A stretch of 64,000 nucleotides of DNA from positions 2,914,001 to 2,978,000 of the forward strand of contig NZ_CP051515.1 in the NCBI RefSeq assembly GCF_012689525.1. The letters are read 5' to 3'. This document shows, in pieces, positions 1 through 9,148 of the stretch. Numbering within the stretch: the stretch's first letter is position 1; each line of letters begins with the position of its first letter. This stretch comes from Paraburkholderia aromaticivorans. GTDB lineage: Bacteria > Pseudomonadota > Gammaproteobacteria > Burkholderiales > Burkholderiaceae. Made by a program: the position numbers and the translations under genes. The notes under the pieces are model-generated. The model ran no database searches. It saw only the letters and a list, made by a program, of their open reading frames with translations, and was not told the DNA's origin.

Positions 1-1000
1 AAATGGCGCGGCGCATCTGCTCGCGGTCCTGCAGGTACATCATGCCTCGACGAAAATCGTCGTTGCCGGTAATGCCGCCTTCGTCGCGAACCACGAGATC
101 GGTGTACAGACCCGTCTTGGTCTCCAGCACGGAGAAACCACCGGCGCCTTTGATCTGCGTGGTTGAACGCGGGCTCAGCGAGTTGATCAGTTGCACGTCG
201 CCCGAGAGCAGCGCGTTCACGCGCGCCGATTCGTCGCCGATGCCGATGAGCTCGATTTCGTCGAGATGCGGCATGCCCGGCTTCCAGTACTTCTCGTTTC
301 TCACGCCGACGGTGCGCACGCCCGGCGAGAATTCCTTGACCTTGAACGGGCCGGTGCCGATTGCTGTTTTGAAATCCTTAGTGCCGTCCTTGATGATCTG
401 GAAATGCGAGGTCGCGAGGATCACCGGCAGATCGGCATTCGGACCTTCCAGCGTGATCGTCACTTCGTTCGGACCCGTGGCCTTCACTTCCTTGATCTGG
501 TCGGCCAGCGTCTTCGCTTTCGAAGCGGTGGCCGGATCCTTGTGACGCATGATCGAATACACCACGTCGGCCGGCGCAAGCGCCTTGCCGTCGTGGAACT
601 GCACGCCATTGCGCAGCTTGACGACCCACACGGTGGCGTCTTTCGTATCGAGCGAGGTCGCCAGCGACATCTTCGCGCCGAGATGCGAGTCGAGTTCGGT
701 CAGGCAGTTGTAGAACATGAAGCCACGAACGTAATCGGTGCCGAGCGCGCCCTTCGCGGGATCGAGCGTATCGGCCGCGGAGGCGGACTGCGTGGCCACG
801 CGGATCTTGCCGCCCTGCTTTGGCTTCGCCTGCGCCAAGGCCTCGCCGCTCGCGGTCAGAAGGCCGGCGCCCGTCACTGACATCATCCCGGCTGCGGCCA
901 TCGCGCGCAGCACACCGCGCCGCGAGGTACCTTTGGCGGTCAACCGCTCCAACTCGGTGCCGAGACCAAGAGCGCCATGTTGCGAGTTTTCCTTATTCAT
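1..1000 (-). CDS. ABC transporter substrate-binding protein, family 5 (peptide/opine type), 3' end outside window
   Basis: Periplasmic solute receptor of a dipeptide/opine-type ABC importer. About 333 residues are visible and the C-terminal part lies beyond position 1. The N-terminus has a twin-arginine motif (SRRGVLRA, residues 26-33), a hydrophobic run and an ALA-QA cleavage-like site near residue 57, so Tat export is likely. The following KQGGKIRVATQ and the block around LDPAKG are typical of SBP family 5. The ATG at 1000 follows GGAGAAG. It is the last gene visible in a minus-strand run with an FAD oxidase, a HAD hydrolase and an aldehyde dehydrogenase, so the ligand is probably the amine or amino compound those enzymes degrade (inference). 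The permease and ATPase genes would be expected beyond the window edge. Confidence 0.85.
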   Translation of the reverse strand, partial: MNKENSQHGALGLGTELERLTAKGTSRRGVLRAMAAAGMMSVTGAGLLTASGEALAQAKPKQGGKIRVATQSASAADTLDPAKGALGTDYVRGFMFYNCLTELDSHLGAKMSLATSLDTKDATVWVVKLRNGVQFHDGKALAPADVVYSIMRHKDPATASKAKTLADQIKEVKATGPNEVTITLEGPNADLPVILATSHFQIIKDGTKDFKTAIGTGPFKVKEFSPGVRTVGVRNEKYWKPGMPHLDEIELIGIGDESARVNALLSGDVQLINSLSPRSTTQIKGAGGFSVLETKTGLYTDLVVRDEGGITGNDDFRRGMMYLQDREQMRRAI

Positions 1001-1105
1001 CGAACTTCTCCGCGAGGGTGAGCAATGGGGGGAGCAGGCGTGGCTGCGTGGTTTTAACTGCCGGGCTTATTTGCCAGGTTTAACTGCCAATCCAACAACG
1101 AACAA

Positions 1106-2380
1106 TCAATAAAAAATGTCTTTGATACGGTAGTACGTGCCCACCAGCGGCAGGAACCAGGGCTTGCCGGTATGGCCGGGAATCGCGGGCCACTCCGACT
1201 CGCGCCACGGGTTCTGGTCTTCGTGGCCGTCCATCACGTCGGCCATCACCTGGCCCATGTGCGTCGACATCTGCGTGCCGTGGCCGCTGTAACCCATCGA
1301 GAAATAGATGCCGTCGTGCTGCCCCGCGTGCGGCAGACGGTCGGCGCTCATATCCACCAGACCGCCCCAGCAATAGTCGATGCGCGCGCTCGCGAGCGTC
1401 GGAAACATCGCGGCAAGGCCTTCCTGCAGGATGCGTCCGCTCTTCGCATCGGACGGGCGTTCGGAAGCCGTGAAGCGCGCGCGGCCGCCGAACAGCAAAC
1501 GCGAATCCGGCGTCACGCGGAAGTAGTTGTGCATCAAGCGCGTGGTCGTGTACGCGCGCCGGTTCGGGAACACTTGCGCCAGCAACTCGGGCGACACCGG
1601 CTCCGTCACGACGATGAACGAACCGACCGGTGCGAGGCGCCGCCGATACCAGCCGAACGGACCATGCCGCGACGGACCGGTCGCGATCAGCACCTGCTTC
1701 GCGCGCACTTCGCCGCGCGCCGTGGTAATCCGAAAGCCGCTGCCGTCTTTCACGATGGCGGTGACCGCCGCGTTTTCGTACAGCTTCGCGCCGCGACGCA
1801 CCGCGGCCTCGGCGAGACCGATCGCGAACTTGCCCATATGCATCTGGCCGCCGTGCCGTTGCAGCAGTCCGCCGTAAAAACTGTCGGACTGGATTTCGCT
1901 TCGGATACGGCTGCGGTCGATTAGTTCGATATCCGTATCGACTTCACGGCGAATCGCCTCCGCCGTCTTCTCCAGATGCGCGAAGTGATGCGGCTTGGAG
2001 GCCAGCTTCAGCTTGCCGGTCGCGATGTAATTGCAGTCGATGTTTTCCTCGCGGATCAGACGCTCGACCGTGTCGACCGCATCCGAAAACGCGCGGTAGC
2101 ACGCGCTCGCGCGCTCCACACCGAGTTGCGCGACCAGCGCGACGAAGTCCTGCGCGACGCCGGTATTGACCTGCCCGCCGTTGCGCCCGGACGCGCCGCC
2201 GCCGATGCGGCCCGCGTCGAGCACGGTCACCGCGGCGCCGCGCTTGCCCAACGCTTGCGCCGCCGACAGTCCGGTGAAGCCGCCGCCGATCACCGCCACA
2301 TCGGTTTGGCCGTCGACCGGACCCTCGCACGCCGAAAGCAGCGGCGGCGCGGTATCGAGCCAGTAGGAATCGAGCTTCAT
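1106..2380 (-). CDS. FAD-dependent oxidoreductase, DAO family (PuuB-like)
   Basis: 424-residue flavoprotein of the D-amino acid oxidase fold, which oxidises C-N bonds of amines or amino acids. The N-terminus carries the Rossmann dinucleotide-binding motif VIGGGFTGLSAA at about residues 31-42, followed by GGGASGRNGGQVN, a flavin-contact segment typical of gamma-glutamylputrescine oxidase-like enzymes. The C-terminal region has GYSGHGTQMS, the usual second FAD contact. I chose ATG 2380, with AAGGAC upstream, over an in-frame TTG at 2404. It sits between a solute-binding protein gene and a HAD hydrolase gene on the same strand. The nearby aldehyde dehydrogenase could take the aldehyde product (inference). 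The true substrate cannot be read from the sequence. Confidence 0.85.
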   Translation of the reverse strand: MKLDSYWLDTAPPLLSACEGPVDGQTDVAVIGGGFTGLSAAQALGKRGAAVTVLDAGRIGGGASGRNGGQVNTGVAQDFVALVAQLGVERASACYRAFSDAVDTVERLIREENIDCNYIATGKLKLASKPHHFAHLEKTAEAIRREVDTDIELIDRSRIRSEIQSDSFYGGLLQRHGGQMHMGKFAIGLAEAAVRRGAKLYENAAVTAIVKDGSGFRITTARGEVRAKQVLIATGPSRHGPFGWYRRRLAPVGSFIVVTEPVSPELLAQVFPNRRAYTTTRLMHNYFRVTPDSRLLFGGRARFTASERPSDAKSGRILQEGLAAMFPTLASARIDYCWGGLVDMSADRLPHAGQHDGIYFSMGYSGHGTQMSTHMGQVMADVMDGHEDQNPWRESEWPAIPGHTGKPWFLPLVGTYYRIKDIFY

Positions 2381-2449
2381 CCGGTCTGTCCTTGAGATGG
2401 GCAATGAGCGAGGCGGCGGGTGGTTGTCAGCGCGTGATAAAAGCAGCGC

Positions 2450-3118
2450 TTACAGACCGAGTTCCGAAGCGAGATGCGGAATGTCGTTGACCTCGTAGTA
2501 CTGGTAGTACGGCGTGGACGGTTCGTGGCCGCGCTTGACGAAGGCCTTGTGCTTGATGCCCATGTCATGCGCAGTCATCAGGTCGTAGCGCAGGCTCGAC
2601 GATACGTGCAGCACGTCTTCCGGATTGCAGTTCAACTGGTCGAACATGTATTCGAAGCCTTGCATGCGCGGCTTGTACGACTGCGCCTGCTGGGCGGTGA
2701 ATACCTTATGGAACGGCGCGCCGAGCTTGTCGACGTTGCTCTGGATCTGATCGTTCGAAGCGTTCGAGAGAATCACCAGCTTGTACTTCTTCGCCAGACG
2801 CGCGACGCCTTCCGGCACGTCCGGATGCGGACCCCATGTCGGCACGGCGTCATAGATGCTCTGGGCGCCCGCTTCGTTGAATTCGACGTTCATGCGCTTG
2901 CAGGCGCGGCGCAGCGCATTGACCACCACATCGCGGTACGGCTTCCATGCACCGAGCACTTCGTCGCGCCGATAGCCCGAATAGAACGCGATGAGCTTTT
3001 CCAGGTCTTCGCCGTTCAGCAAGTGGCCGTACTGCTCGCGCGTCATGTCGGCCATGTGGAATTTGGTCAGCGTGCCGTAGCAGTCGAAGGTGATGTATTT
3101 CGGTTCGAATTCGATCAT
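2450..3118 (-). CDS. HAD-superfamily hydrolase, haloacid dehalogenase type II
   Basis: 222 residues, a usual length for type II L-2-haloacid dehalogenases. Motif I is FDCYGTL with nucleophile Asp12. Motif II is LSNAS (about 115-119), and a Lys in the YKPRMQ segment (about 149) fits motif III. Type II family members hydrolyse short 2-haloacids or small phosphoesters. In this oxidase/aldehyde dehydrogenase/SBP setting a housekeeping or phosphatase role is as likely as dehalogenation. The ATG at 3118 is preceded by AGGACTGCACC. The gene follows a 284-bp spacer downstream of the aldehyde dehydrogenase gene, so it may start its own transcript. Confidence 0.85.
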   Translation of the reverse strand: MIEFEPKYITFDCYGTLTKFHMADMTREQYGHLLNGEDLEKLIAFYSGYRRDEVLGAWKPYRDVVVNALRRACKRMNVEFNEAGAQSIYDAVPTWGPHPDVPEGVARLAKKYKLVILSNASNDQIQSNVDKLGAPFHKVFTAQQAQSYKPRMQGFEYMFDQLNCNPEDVLHVSSSLRYDLMTAHDMGIKHKAFVKRGHEPSTPYYQYYEVNDIPHLASELGL

Positions 3119-3246
3119 GGTGCAGTCCTATCGTGATGGTGAACTCGCTGTCGGAGTTCATTGGCGAAACCCGCTTTGCGTGGGACCGGAGTAACGCGCT
3201 AAAGCGCAAACTCCGGTCGACAAAACCTTAATTCCTGTTAAAGATT

Positions 3247-3279
3247 TAATCAGCGCAAAAACATAGATGTTCCTGATTA
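3247..3279. promoter_or_regulatory. Inverted repeat TAATCAG-N19-CTGATTA
   Basis: Two perfect 7-bp arms (3247-3253 and 3273-3279) separated by 19 bp, in the 284-bp AT-richer spacer between the aldehyde dehydrogenase stop and the HAD hydrolase start. The arrangement fits a regulator site controlling the HAD-oxidase-SBP transcript. The regulator is unknown. The Lrp-family product at 8598 is one candidate, by proximity only. Confidence 0.35.
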
Positions 3280-3402
3280 GGGCGTTGCTGGTGACACAAA
3301 TCATGCGTTTTGAGGCCGCTGACAGCACAGAATGCGGCGATCTGGCTGAAAGCCTTATCCCTATTGGGTTTGCGGCCGGCATGCCAGGCAGATGGCAGGC
3401 CG

Positions 3403-4881
3403 TCACGCCCGCAGGTCGATCAACACGCTTTTGAAACGCAGGTTGGCCTCGTAGGCCTGGCGGCCCAGGTCCTTGCCGATGCCGGAACGCTTGAAGCCGC
3501 CCGTGGGAATCATGAAGTCCGAAGTGCGGCCATAGCGGTTAACCCACACCGTGCCCGCATCCAGTCCGCGCACGAAACGCAGCGCCCGGCCGAGGTCGGC
3601 GGTATGCACACCGGCCGCAAGTCCGTACTCGGGATGCTGAGCGAGCGCGAGCGCTTCTTCTTCGGTATCGAAGGTTTGCAGCGTCAGCACCGGACCGAAG
3701 ACTTCTTCCCGCACCGCTTCGGAGTAGGCCGTGACGTCCGTCAACAAGGTCGGGCTGTAGAACGCGCCGTCTGCGCCGCCGTCGGCGCGGACGCCGCCGT
3801 AGCGCAGCGTCGCGCCGGCTTCCAGCGTGCGCCCCACGATGCCTTCGATGCGCGCCGCCTGGGGCGCCGAGATGATCGGCGAGAGCGTGGTGCCGGCGGC
3901 CCACGTCGCGCCGGGTTTCAACTCGGCAAAGATCTTGCCGATGCGTTCGGCCAGCGGCTCGGCGAGACTTCGCTCGACCAGGAGACGCGAGCCCGCCACG
4001 CACACTTGCCCCGCGTTGCCCGTGATCGCGCCGGCGATGCGACGCGCCACGTCGTCCAGACGCGGCGCGTCGGCGAAGACGATTTGCGGGCTCTTGCCGC
4101 CCAATTCGAGCGTGACCGGCTTGGTGCCGCTGTTGGCGCACGCGGCCATGATCGACGCGCCGGTGCGCGTGGAGCCCGTGAAGGTGACCTTGCTGATCTT
4201 CGGATGACGCACGAGTTCGTCGCCAGTCACGCGCCCATCGCCCTGGATCACGTTGAAGATGCCCGCGGGCACGCCCGCCTGCACGGCCAGTTCGGCGAGC
4301 CGCAAGACCGAGAACGGCGTCATCTCCGAAGGTTTGAGCACCACCGCATTGCCCGCCGCCAGCGCCGGAGCGATCTTCCATGAAGCCATGACCAGCGGGA
4401 AATTCCACGGCGCGATTGCGCCGATCACGCCGTAAGGCTCGGCGATCGTCATGCCGAGATGATCGTGATCGGTGGCTGCCACGTCGCCGCCCAGCTTGTC
4501 GGCGAACTCGGCGTAGAAGCGGATGCCTTCCGCGGTGAACGGCACGTCCCAGCCAATCGCCTGAGCAATCGGACGCGTCGAGCCGACTGCTTCGAGCCGA
4601 CCAAGCGTGGGCGCATCGGCTTCGACCAGTTCCGCGAAACGGCGCAGGATCTTCGCGCGCTCACGCGGCGCCATACGCGCCCAGCCACTGTGTTTGAAAG
4701 CCTGCCAGGCGTTCTCGACCGCGCGGTCCACCATGGCGGCATCGGCGAGCGGCACCGACGCGTACACCACGCCGTCCGACGGCCGCGCCACCTCGATGCG
4801 GCGCTCGCCCGCCTCGACATATTCCCCGCCGATGTAATGCCCGCTGCGAATCGCGACGTCGTCCGGATTAAAGCTGTCCAT
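3403..4881 (-). CDS. NAD(P)-dependent aldehyde dehydrogenase (PuuC-like)
   Basis: 492-residue member of the aldehyde dehydrogenase superfamily, oxidising an aldehyde to the acid. Visible catalytic residues are Asn160 (PWNFP), Glu259 (LELGGKSP) and the Cys294 nucleophile (GNAGQVCVAG). The coenzyme-loop sequence FTGSTRTG is at about 234-241. The ATG at 4881 (MDSFNPDD) with AGGAAA upstream is preferred to an upstream in-frame GTG/TTG extension that lacks family similarity. It heads the minus-strand amine locus and is divergent from a GNAT gene across 278 bp. Gamma-glutamyl-aminobutyraldehyde or another omega-amino aldehyde is a plausible substrate, given the PuuB-like oxidase two genes on. Confidence 0.88.
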   Translation of the reverse strand: MDSFNPDDVAIRSGHYIGGEYVEAGERRIEVARPSDGVVYASVPLADAAMVDRAVENAWQAFKHSGWARMAPRERAKILRRFAELVEADAPTLGRLEAVGSTRPIAQAIGWDVPFTAEGIRFYAEFADKLGGDVAATDHDHLGMTIAEPYGVIGAIAPWNFPLVMASWKIAPALAAGNAVVLKPSEMTPFSVLRLAELAVQAGVPAGIFNVIQGDGRVTGDELVRHPKISKVTFTGSTRTGASIMAACANSGTKPVTLELGGKSPQIVFADAPRLDDVARRIAGAITGNAGQVCVAGSRLLVERSLAEPLAERIGKIFAELKPGATWAAGTTLSPIISAPQAARIEGIVGRTLEAGATLRYGGVRADGGADGAFYSPTLLTDVTAYSEAVREEVFGPVLTLQTFDTEEEALALAQHPEYGLAAGVHTADLGRALRFVRGLDAGTVWVNRYGRTSDFMIPTGGFKRSGIGKDLGRQAYEANLRFKSVLIDLRA

Positions 4882-5159
4882 GAGAGAGGTTTCCTGTGTG
4901 ACTGGCTGGTGGTCCGCGCAGCGCGTTTCGAGAACGCCGCCGCCATGACAAAATCGTAGAGCCGCGGGCGTGGCATATGTCGCCGACAAAAATCGCCACG
5001 CAGCAGAACTCACCTGTAATGCGCGCCCAGACCTGGCGTTTTGCATCGAATTTGGATGCGGCCCTTTCCGGGGCTCGCGATAAAAAGATCGTCCTAGTCA
5101 CACCGCGCACCGGATGACACAGTGACGGCGTAAGCCTTCAGTCAATCAGGGAGTACGGC

Positions 5160-6032
5160 GTGTCCGATTCGATTACCTATAGACGCTTCACCCTCGACGA
5201 CATTGCCGCCGCACACGCGTTGACGGTCGAACTCAAATGGCCGCATCGCGCGGACGACTGGAGATTCGTCGTCCAGCTGGGCGTGGGTTTCGTCGCGGAA
5301 GATGCGAACGGCGTGATCGGCACCGCCCTGTGCTGGAAATACGGCGCCGAGTGCGCGTCGCTCGGCATGGTGATCGTGTCGCCGGGAAGCCAGGGACGAG
5401 GCATCGGCAGAAAGTTGATGGATCTGGTGCTGGACGAACTGGGCGGCCGGGTCACGTTCCTGCACGCCACCACCGCGGGCCAGCCGCTCTATGAAAAGCT
5501 CGGCTTTCGCGCCACGGGCACGCTCGACCAGCACCAAGGCGCGGCGTTTCAGCCGCCGCTCGTGTCGCTGCCGCCGGGCGAGCGCTTGCGCCCGCTTGGT
5601 TCGAGCGATACCGCGCGGCTGGTCGAACTGGCGTCGCGGGCCAGCGGTCTGGATCGCGGCGAAGTCTTGCCCGCGCTACTAGGCACCGCCGACGGCATCG
5701 CGCTCGACCGCGACGGCGAACTGATCGGCTTCGCGCTGTTTCGCCGCTTCGGACGCGGCTTTGCGATCGGTCCGGTGGTCGCGCCTGCCTCGGAAGATTC
5801 GAGCCGCGCCAAGGCGCTCATCAGCCACTGGCTGGCGCTGAACGAAGGCGTGTTCGTGCGTATCGACACACCGGGTGAAAGCGGTCTGACCGAGTGGCTG
5901 GAGCAATTGGGCCTGCCGCGCGTGGACACGGTCGTCAAAATGATCCGCCCCGCCACACCGGGCGAGTCCGCGAGCGGCGGCCAGGACGCGCATTACCTGC
6001 AATACGGCATCATCAACCAGGCAATCTGCTGA
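5160..6032 (+). CDS. GNAT N-acetyltransferase with two GNAT domains
   Basis: 290 residues. The N-terminal half is a GNAT acetyltransferase with the acetyl-CoA pyrophosphate loop QGRGIGRKLM (about residues 79-88). The C-terminal half looks like the degenerate second GNAT domain known as Acetyltransf_18. The start is GTG at 5160, supported by AGGGAG eight bases upstream. Only 4 bp separate its stop from the next ATG, so it is co-transcribed with the 2-hydroxyacid dehydrogenase gene. The context suggests acetylation of an amine or amino acid metabolite, which is inference. Confidence 0.82.
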   Translation: MSDSITYRRFTLDDIAAAHALTVELKWPHRADDWRFVVQLGVGFVAEDANGVIGTALCWKYGAECASLGMVIVSPGSQGRGIGRKLMDLVLDELGGRVTFLHATTAGQPLYEKLGFRATGTLDQHQGAAFQPPLVSLPPGERLRPLGSSDTARLVELASRASGLDRGEVLPALLGTADGIALDRDGELIGFALFRRFGRGFAIGPVVAPASEDSSRAKALISHWLALNEGVFVRIDTPGESGLTEWLEQLGLPRVDTVVKMIRPATPGESASGGQDAHYLQYGIINQAIC

Positions 6033-6036
6033 CCTT

Positions 6037-6963
6037 ATGGCCTTTCTCTATAAAGCCGACCCGGCGCGTGGCGCCCAGTGGGCGAAACTCTTCGCGCAGA
6101 AGGCACCGGAGCTGCCGTTTCATATCTGGCCCGATCTGGGCGATCCGGCCGCGATCCGCTATCTCGCCGCCTGGCAGCCGCCGGAAGATCCGACACGCAC
6201 CTTCCCTAATCTGGAGGTCGTGTTCTCGGTCGGCGCGGGAATCGATCAGTTCGATCTGTCGGGCGTGCCGGAGCATGTGCCCGTCGTGCGCATGATCGAG
6301 CCCGGGATCGTCGAAGGCATGGTCGAGTACGTCACGCAGGCCGTGCTGACGATTCATCGCGATCTGTTCGACTACGGTCTTCAGCAACAACAGCAGGTCT
6401 GGCGCGAACTGCCCCTCAAGCCGGCCAGTCAACGCCGCGTCGGCGTCCTTGGGCTCGGCGTATTGGGCACGGCCGTGTTGGAAAGGCTGCGGTTGTTCGG
6501 CTTCGACTGCGCGGGATGGAGCCGTTCGGGTCGTGAGATAGAAGGCGTGACGTGTTACGCGGGTGAAGCCGCACGGGATGCGTTTCTCGCGCGCACCGAT
6601 ATTCTGATCTGCCTGCTGCCGCTCACACCCGCCACGCGCGGGTTGCTCGATGCGGAGTTATTCGCGAAGCTGCCGCGCGGCGCGTCGCTGATTCAAACGG
6701 GACGCGGTCCGCATCTGAATCAGCAGGATCTGCTGGCAGCGCTCGAAAACGGTCAGTTGCACAACGCCATTCTCGATGTCACCGATCCCGAGCCGTTGCC
6801 CGCCGGCCATGCGTTGTGGACGCATCCACGCGTGCGCATCACGCCGCATATCGCCAGCGCGACGCGGCCCGAAACCGCAGTCGACGTGGTGCTGGAGAAC
6901 CTGCGCCGTCATCGCGAAGGCTTGCCGATGGTCGGTCAGGTCGACCGCGCGCAAGGCTATTGA
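6037..6963 (+). CDS. ghrA: D-isomer 2-hydroxyacid dehydrogenase, glyoxylate/hydroxypyruvate reductase A type
   Basis: 308 residues, the normal length for GhrA. It reduces glyoxylate or hydroxypyruvate with NAD(P)H in the cytoplasm. The Rossmann motif is GVLGLGVLGTAV (about residues 136-147). The catalytic Arg is in QTGRG, the Glu in DPEPLP, and the His in PHIAS, all in the usual order for the family. It forms a tight pair with the upstream GNAT gene (4-bp gap). The symbol is given by family resemblance, since substrate preference is not readable. Confidence 0.82.
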   Translation: MAFLYKADPARGAQWAKLFAQKAPELPFHIWPDLGDPAAIRYLAAWQPPEDPTRTFPNLEVVFSVGAGIDQFDLSGVPEHVPVVRMIEPGIVEGMVEYVTQAVLTIHRDLFDYGLQQQQQVWRELPLKPASQRRVGVLGLGVLGTAVLERLRLFGFDCAGWSRSGREIEGVTCYAGEAARDAFLARTDILICLLPLTPATRGLLDAELFAKLPRGASLIQTGRGPHLNQQDLLAALENGQLHNAILDVTDPEPLPAGHALWTHPRVRITPHIASATRPETAVDVVLENLRRHREGLPMVGQVDRAQGY

Positions 6964-7146
6964 GGGCAGCACCGCCTGAAACGCCCGTGCGGCGCGGCTT
7001 TTCAGCGTCCGCAGCAGAAAATGCCAAGACCACGCATCAAAACGCGTCGTGCGCGCTTTTCAGGCAATTGTTTAGGTGAGCAGGCGATCGTCGCTGATCA
7101 GTAGTATGGAACGGTCAACAGCCCCTTCCCGCGACGAGAAACCATC

Positions 7147-8544
7147 ATGCCGATTCAATCGCTCATCGAAGCCGACCGCAAGCATCTGATTCACCCGGTC
7201 ATCAACTACCGCGCGCACGAAGCACGCGGCGTCACCATCCTCGAATCCGCCAGCGGCGCATTTCTGCGCGACGCGGCCGGCAACGAACTGCTCGACGCGT
7301 TTTCCGGACTGTGGTGCGTGAACGTCGGCTACGGCCAGCAGAGCATTGTCGACGCCGCCACCGCGCAGATGCAGAAATTGCCCTACGCGACCGGCTATTT
7401 CCATTTCGGCTCGGAGCCGGCCATCGAACTCGCGCAGAAGCTGGTCGAGGTGTCGCCCGCGTCGCTGCAACACGTGTACTTCACGCTCGGCGGGTCGGAC
7501 GCGGTGGACTCGGCACTGCGCTTCATCACGCACTACTTCAACGCTACGGGGCGTCCGTCGAAGAAGCACATCATCGCGCTGCAACGCGGCTACCACGGCT
7601 CGTCGACGACCGGCGCCGGCCTCACCGCCCTGCCCGCGTTCCACCGCAACTTCGATCTGCCGCTGCCGAACCAGCATCATTTGCCGTCGCCGTACGCGTA
7701 CCGCAGCGATTTCGCCGACGACGCCGCGCTGATCGCCGCCTCGGTGGCCGCGCTCGAAGCGAAGGTGGCCGAGCTCGGCGCCGACAACGTCGCCGCGTTC
7801 TTCTGCGAACCGATCCAGGGTTCGGGCGGCGTGATCGTACCGCCGGTCGGCTGGCTGAAGGCCATGCGTGAAAGTTGCCGTAAGCTGGGCATTCTGTTCG
7901 TCGCCGACGAAGTCATCACCGGATTCGGCCGCACGGGTCCGCTGTTCGCCTGCCAGGGCGAAAACGTCGAGCCGGATCTGATGACGGTCGCCAAAGGTTT
8001 GACAGCGGGCTATGCGCCGATGGGCGCCGTGCTGATGTCGGACGAAATCTATCAGGGCATCGCGGACGGCGACGCCGAAGCGGTGGTCGGTCATGGCCAT
8101 ACGTATTCCGCGCATCCGGTGAGCGCGGCCATCGGCCTCGAAGTGCTGCGCCTGTATCACGAAGGCGGACTGCTCGCGAACGGCGTGGCACTCGCGCCGC
8201 GTTTCGCGCGCGGCCTCGACGCGCTGCTCGCGCATCCGCTGGTGGGCGACTCACGCCACCGTGGCCTGCTGGGCGCGCTCGAACTCGTGTCCGACAAGGA
8301 CAGCAAGGCGGGCTTCGATCCGGCGTTGAAACTGTCCGAACGGATCGCCGCCGCCGCGTATGAAAACCGCCTGATTTTCCGTGCTTTCGGCGACAACATC
8401 CTCGGCTTTGCACCGGCGCTCTCGTACACCGAGGCCGAGTTCGATCTGATGTTCGAACGGCTTGAAAAGACCCTCGACGACGTTCTCGCACAAGCCGATG
8501 TGCGCGCCGCGCTGAAGGTCAAAACTCATGCCACCGCATGCTAG
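7147..8544 (+). CDS. Class III (omega) aminotransferase, PLP-dependent
   Basis: 465 residues. PLP enzyme that moves an amino group from an omega-amine or beta-amino acid, usually to pyruvate. The Schiff-base Lys283 lies in VAKGLTAGYAPMG, Asp254 in FVADEVITGFGR contacts the pyridine nitrogen, and GGSDAVDSA holds the phosphate-binding loop. The sequence is of the polyamine/beta-alanine:pyruvate aminotransferase group. Only a weak ribosome site (GACGAG) precedes the ATG at 7147. An Lrp-family gene follows after 53 bp and is the likely regulator. With the PuuB/PuuC-like pair across the intergenic region it fits amine catabolism. Confidence 0.85.
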   Translation: MPIQSLIEADRKHLIHPVINYRAHEARGVTILESASGAFLRDAAGNELLDAFSGLWCVNVGYGQQSIVDAATAQMQKLPYATGYFHFGSEPAIELAQKLVEVSPASLQHVYFTLGGSDAVDSALRFITHYFNATGRPSKKHIIALQRGYHGSSTTGAGLTALPAFHRNFDLPLPNQHHLPSPYAYRSDFADDAALIAASVAALEAKVAELGADNVAAFFCEPIQGSGGVIVPPVGWLKAMRESCRKLGILFVADEVITGFGRTGPLFACQGENVEPDLMTVAKGLTAGYAPMGAVLMSDEIYQGIADGDAEAVVGHGHTYSAHPVSAAIGLEVLRLYHEGGLLANGVALAPRFARGLDALLAHPLVGDSRHRGLLGALELVSDKDSKAGFDPALKLSERIAAAAYENRLIFRAFGDNILGFAPALSYTEAEFDLMFERLEKTLDDVLAQADVRAALKVKTHATAC

Positions 8545-8597
8545 AGTAGAGGGCCACCTCAGCCCCACACACCGATCGCCGGAGCGATAACGTTACG

Positions 8598-9095
8598 ATG
8601 AGCAGCGACTGCAAGCTAGACCGGATTGACCTGCGCATACTTTCCCAATTGCAGAAGAAAGGCCGCATAACCAACGTCGAGCTTGCCGACGCGGTCGGGC
8701 TGTCGCCCAGTCCCTGCCTGATCCGGGTGAAGCGTCTGGAGAAAGCCGGCTACATCATCGGCTACGGTGCGCAGATCCAGCTCGAAAAGCTCGGCGACGT
8801 GCAGATCGTCTTCACCGAAGTCACGCTCGCCGATCATCGGCGGGAAGACTTCATCAAGTTCGTGAATGCGATTCGCGACGTCGACGAGATTGTCGAGTGC
8901 CATCTGGCGAGCGGCGGTTACGACTACCTGCTGAAGTTCGTCACGCGCAGCGTGAGCCACTACCAGAGCATCGTGGAAGGTCTGCTGGAACGCGATATCG
9001 GGATCGAGAAGTACTTCAGCTATGTGATCATCAAGTCGCCGTTCGTGAAGAGCCACTACCCGCTCGAAACACTGTTTTCGCAGAATCATCACTAG
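8598..9095 (+). CDS. Lrp/AsnC-family transcriptional regulator
   Basis: 165 residues. An N-terminal winged HTH (about residues 7-60, with RITNVELADAVGLSPSPC covering the recognition region) is followed by an AsnC_trans_reg/RAM ligand-binding domain (about 70-150). Proteins of this family sense amino acids and act as local activators or repressors. It is downstream of the aminotransferase gene in the same direction, with GGAG before the ATG at 8598. It probably responds to the substrate of this locus. Confidence 0.9.
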   Translation: MSSDCKLDRIDLRILSQLQKKGRITNVELADAVGLSPSPCLIRVKRLEKAGYIIGYGAQIQLEKLGDVQIVFTEVTLADHRREDFIKFVNAIRDVDEIVECHLASGGYDYLLKFVTRSVSHYQSIVEGLLERDIGIEKYFSYVIIKSPFVKSHYPLETLFSQNHH

Positions 9096-9148
9096 GCGTT
9101 GCTTTGTTTTTGATCCGCCGGATCTTGCCGTCGTTCAGCGTTCAATAT

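Noticed and set aside
3310..4383. 357-codon plus-strand frame antisense to the aldehyde dehydrogenase gene
   Set aside because: The reverse strand encodes all the catalytic motifs of an aldehyde dehydrogenase; this frame is low-complexity Arg/His-rich without a ribosome site.
7072..8235. 387-codon minus-strand frame antisense to the aminotransferase gene
   Set aside because: The plus strand carries the PLP enzyme with Lys283. The antisense product has no family resemblance.
9096..9148. Short hairpin GATCC-GCC-GGATC between the Lrp and LysR genes
   Set aside because: The stem is 5 bp and the T-run precedes it rather than follows, so it is not a convincing terminator.
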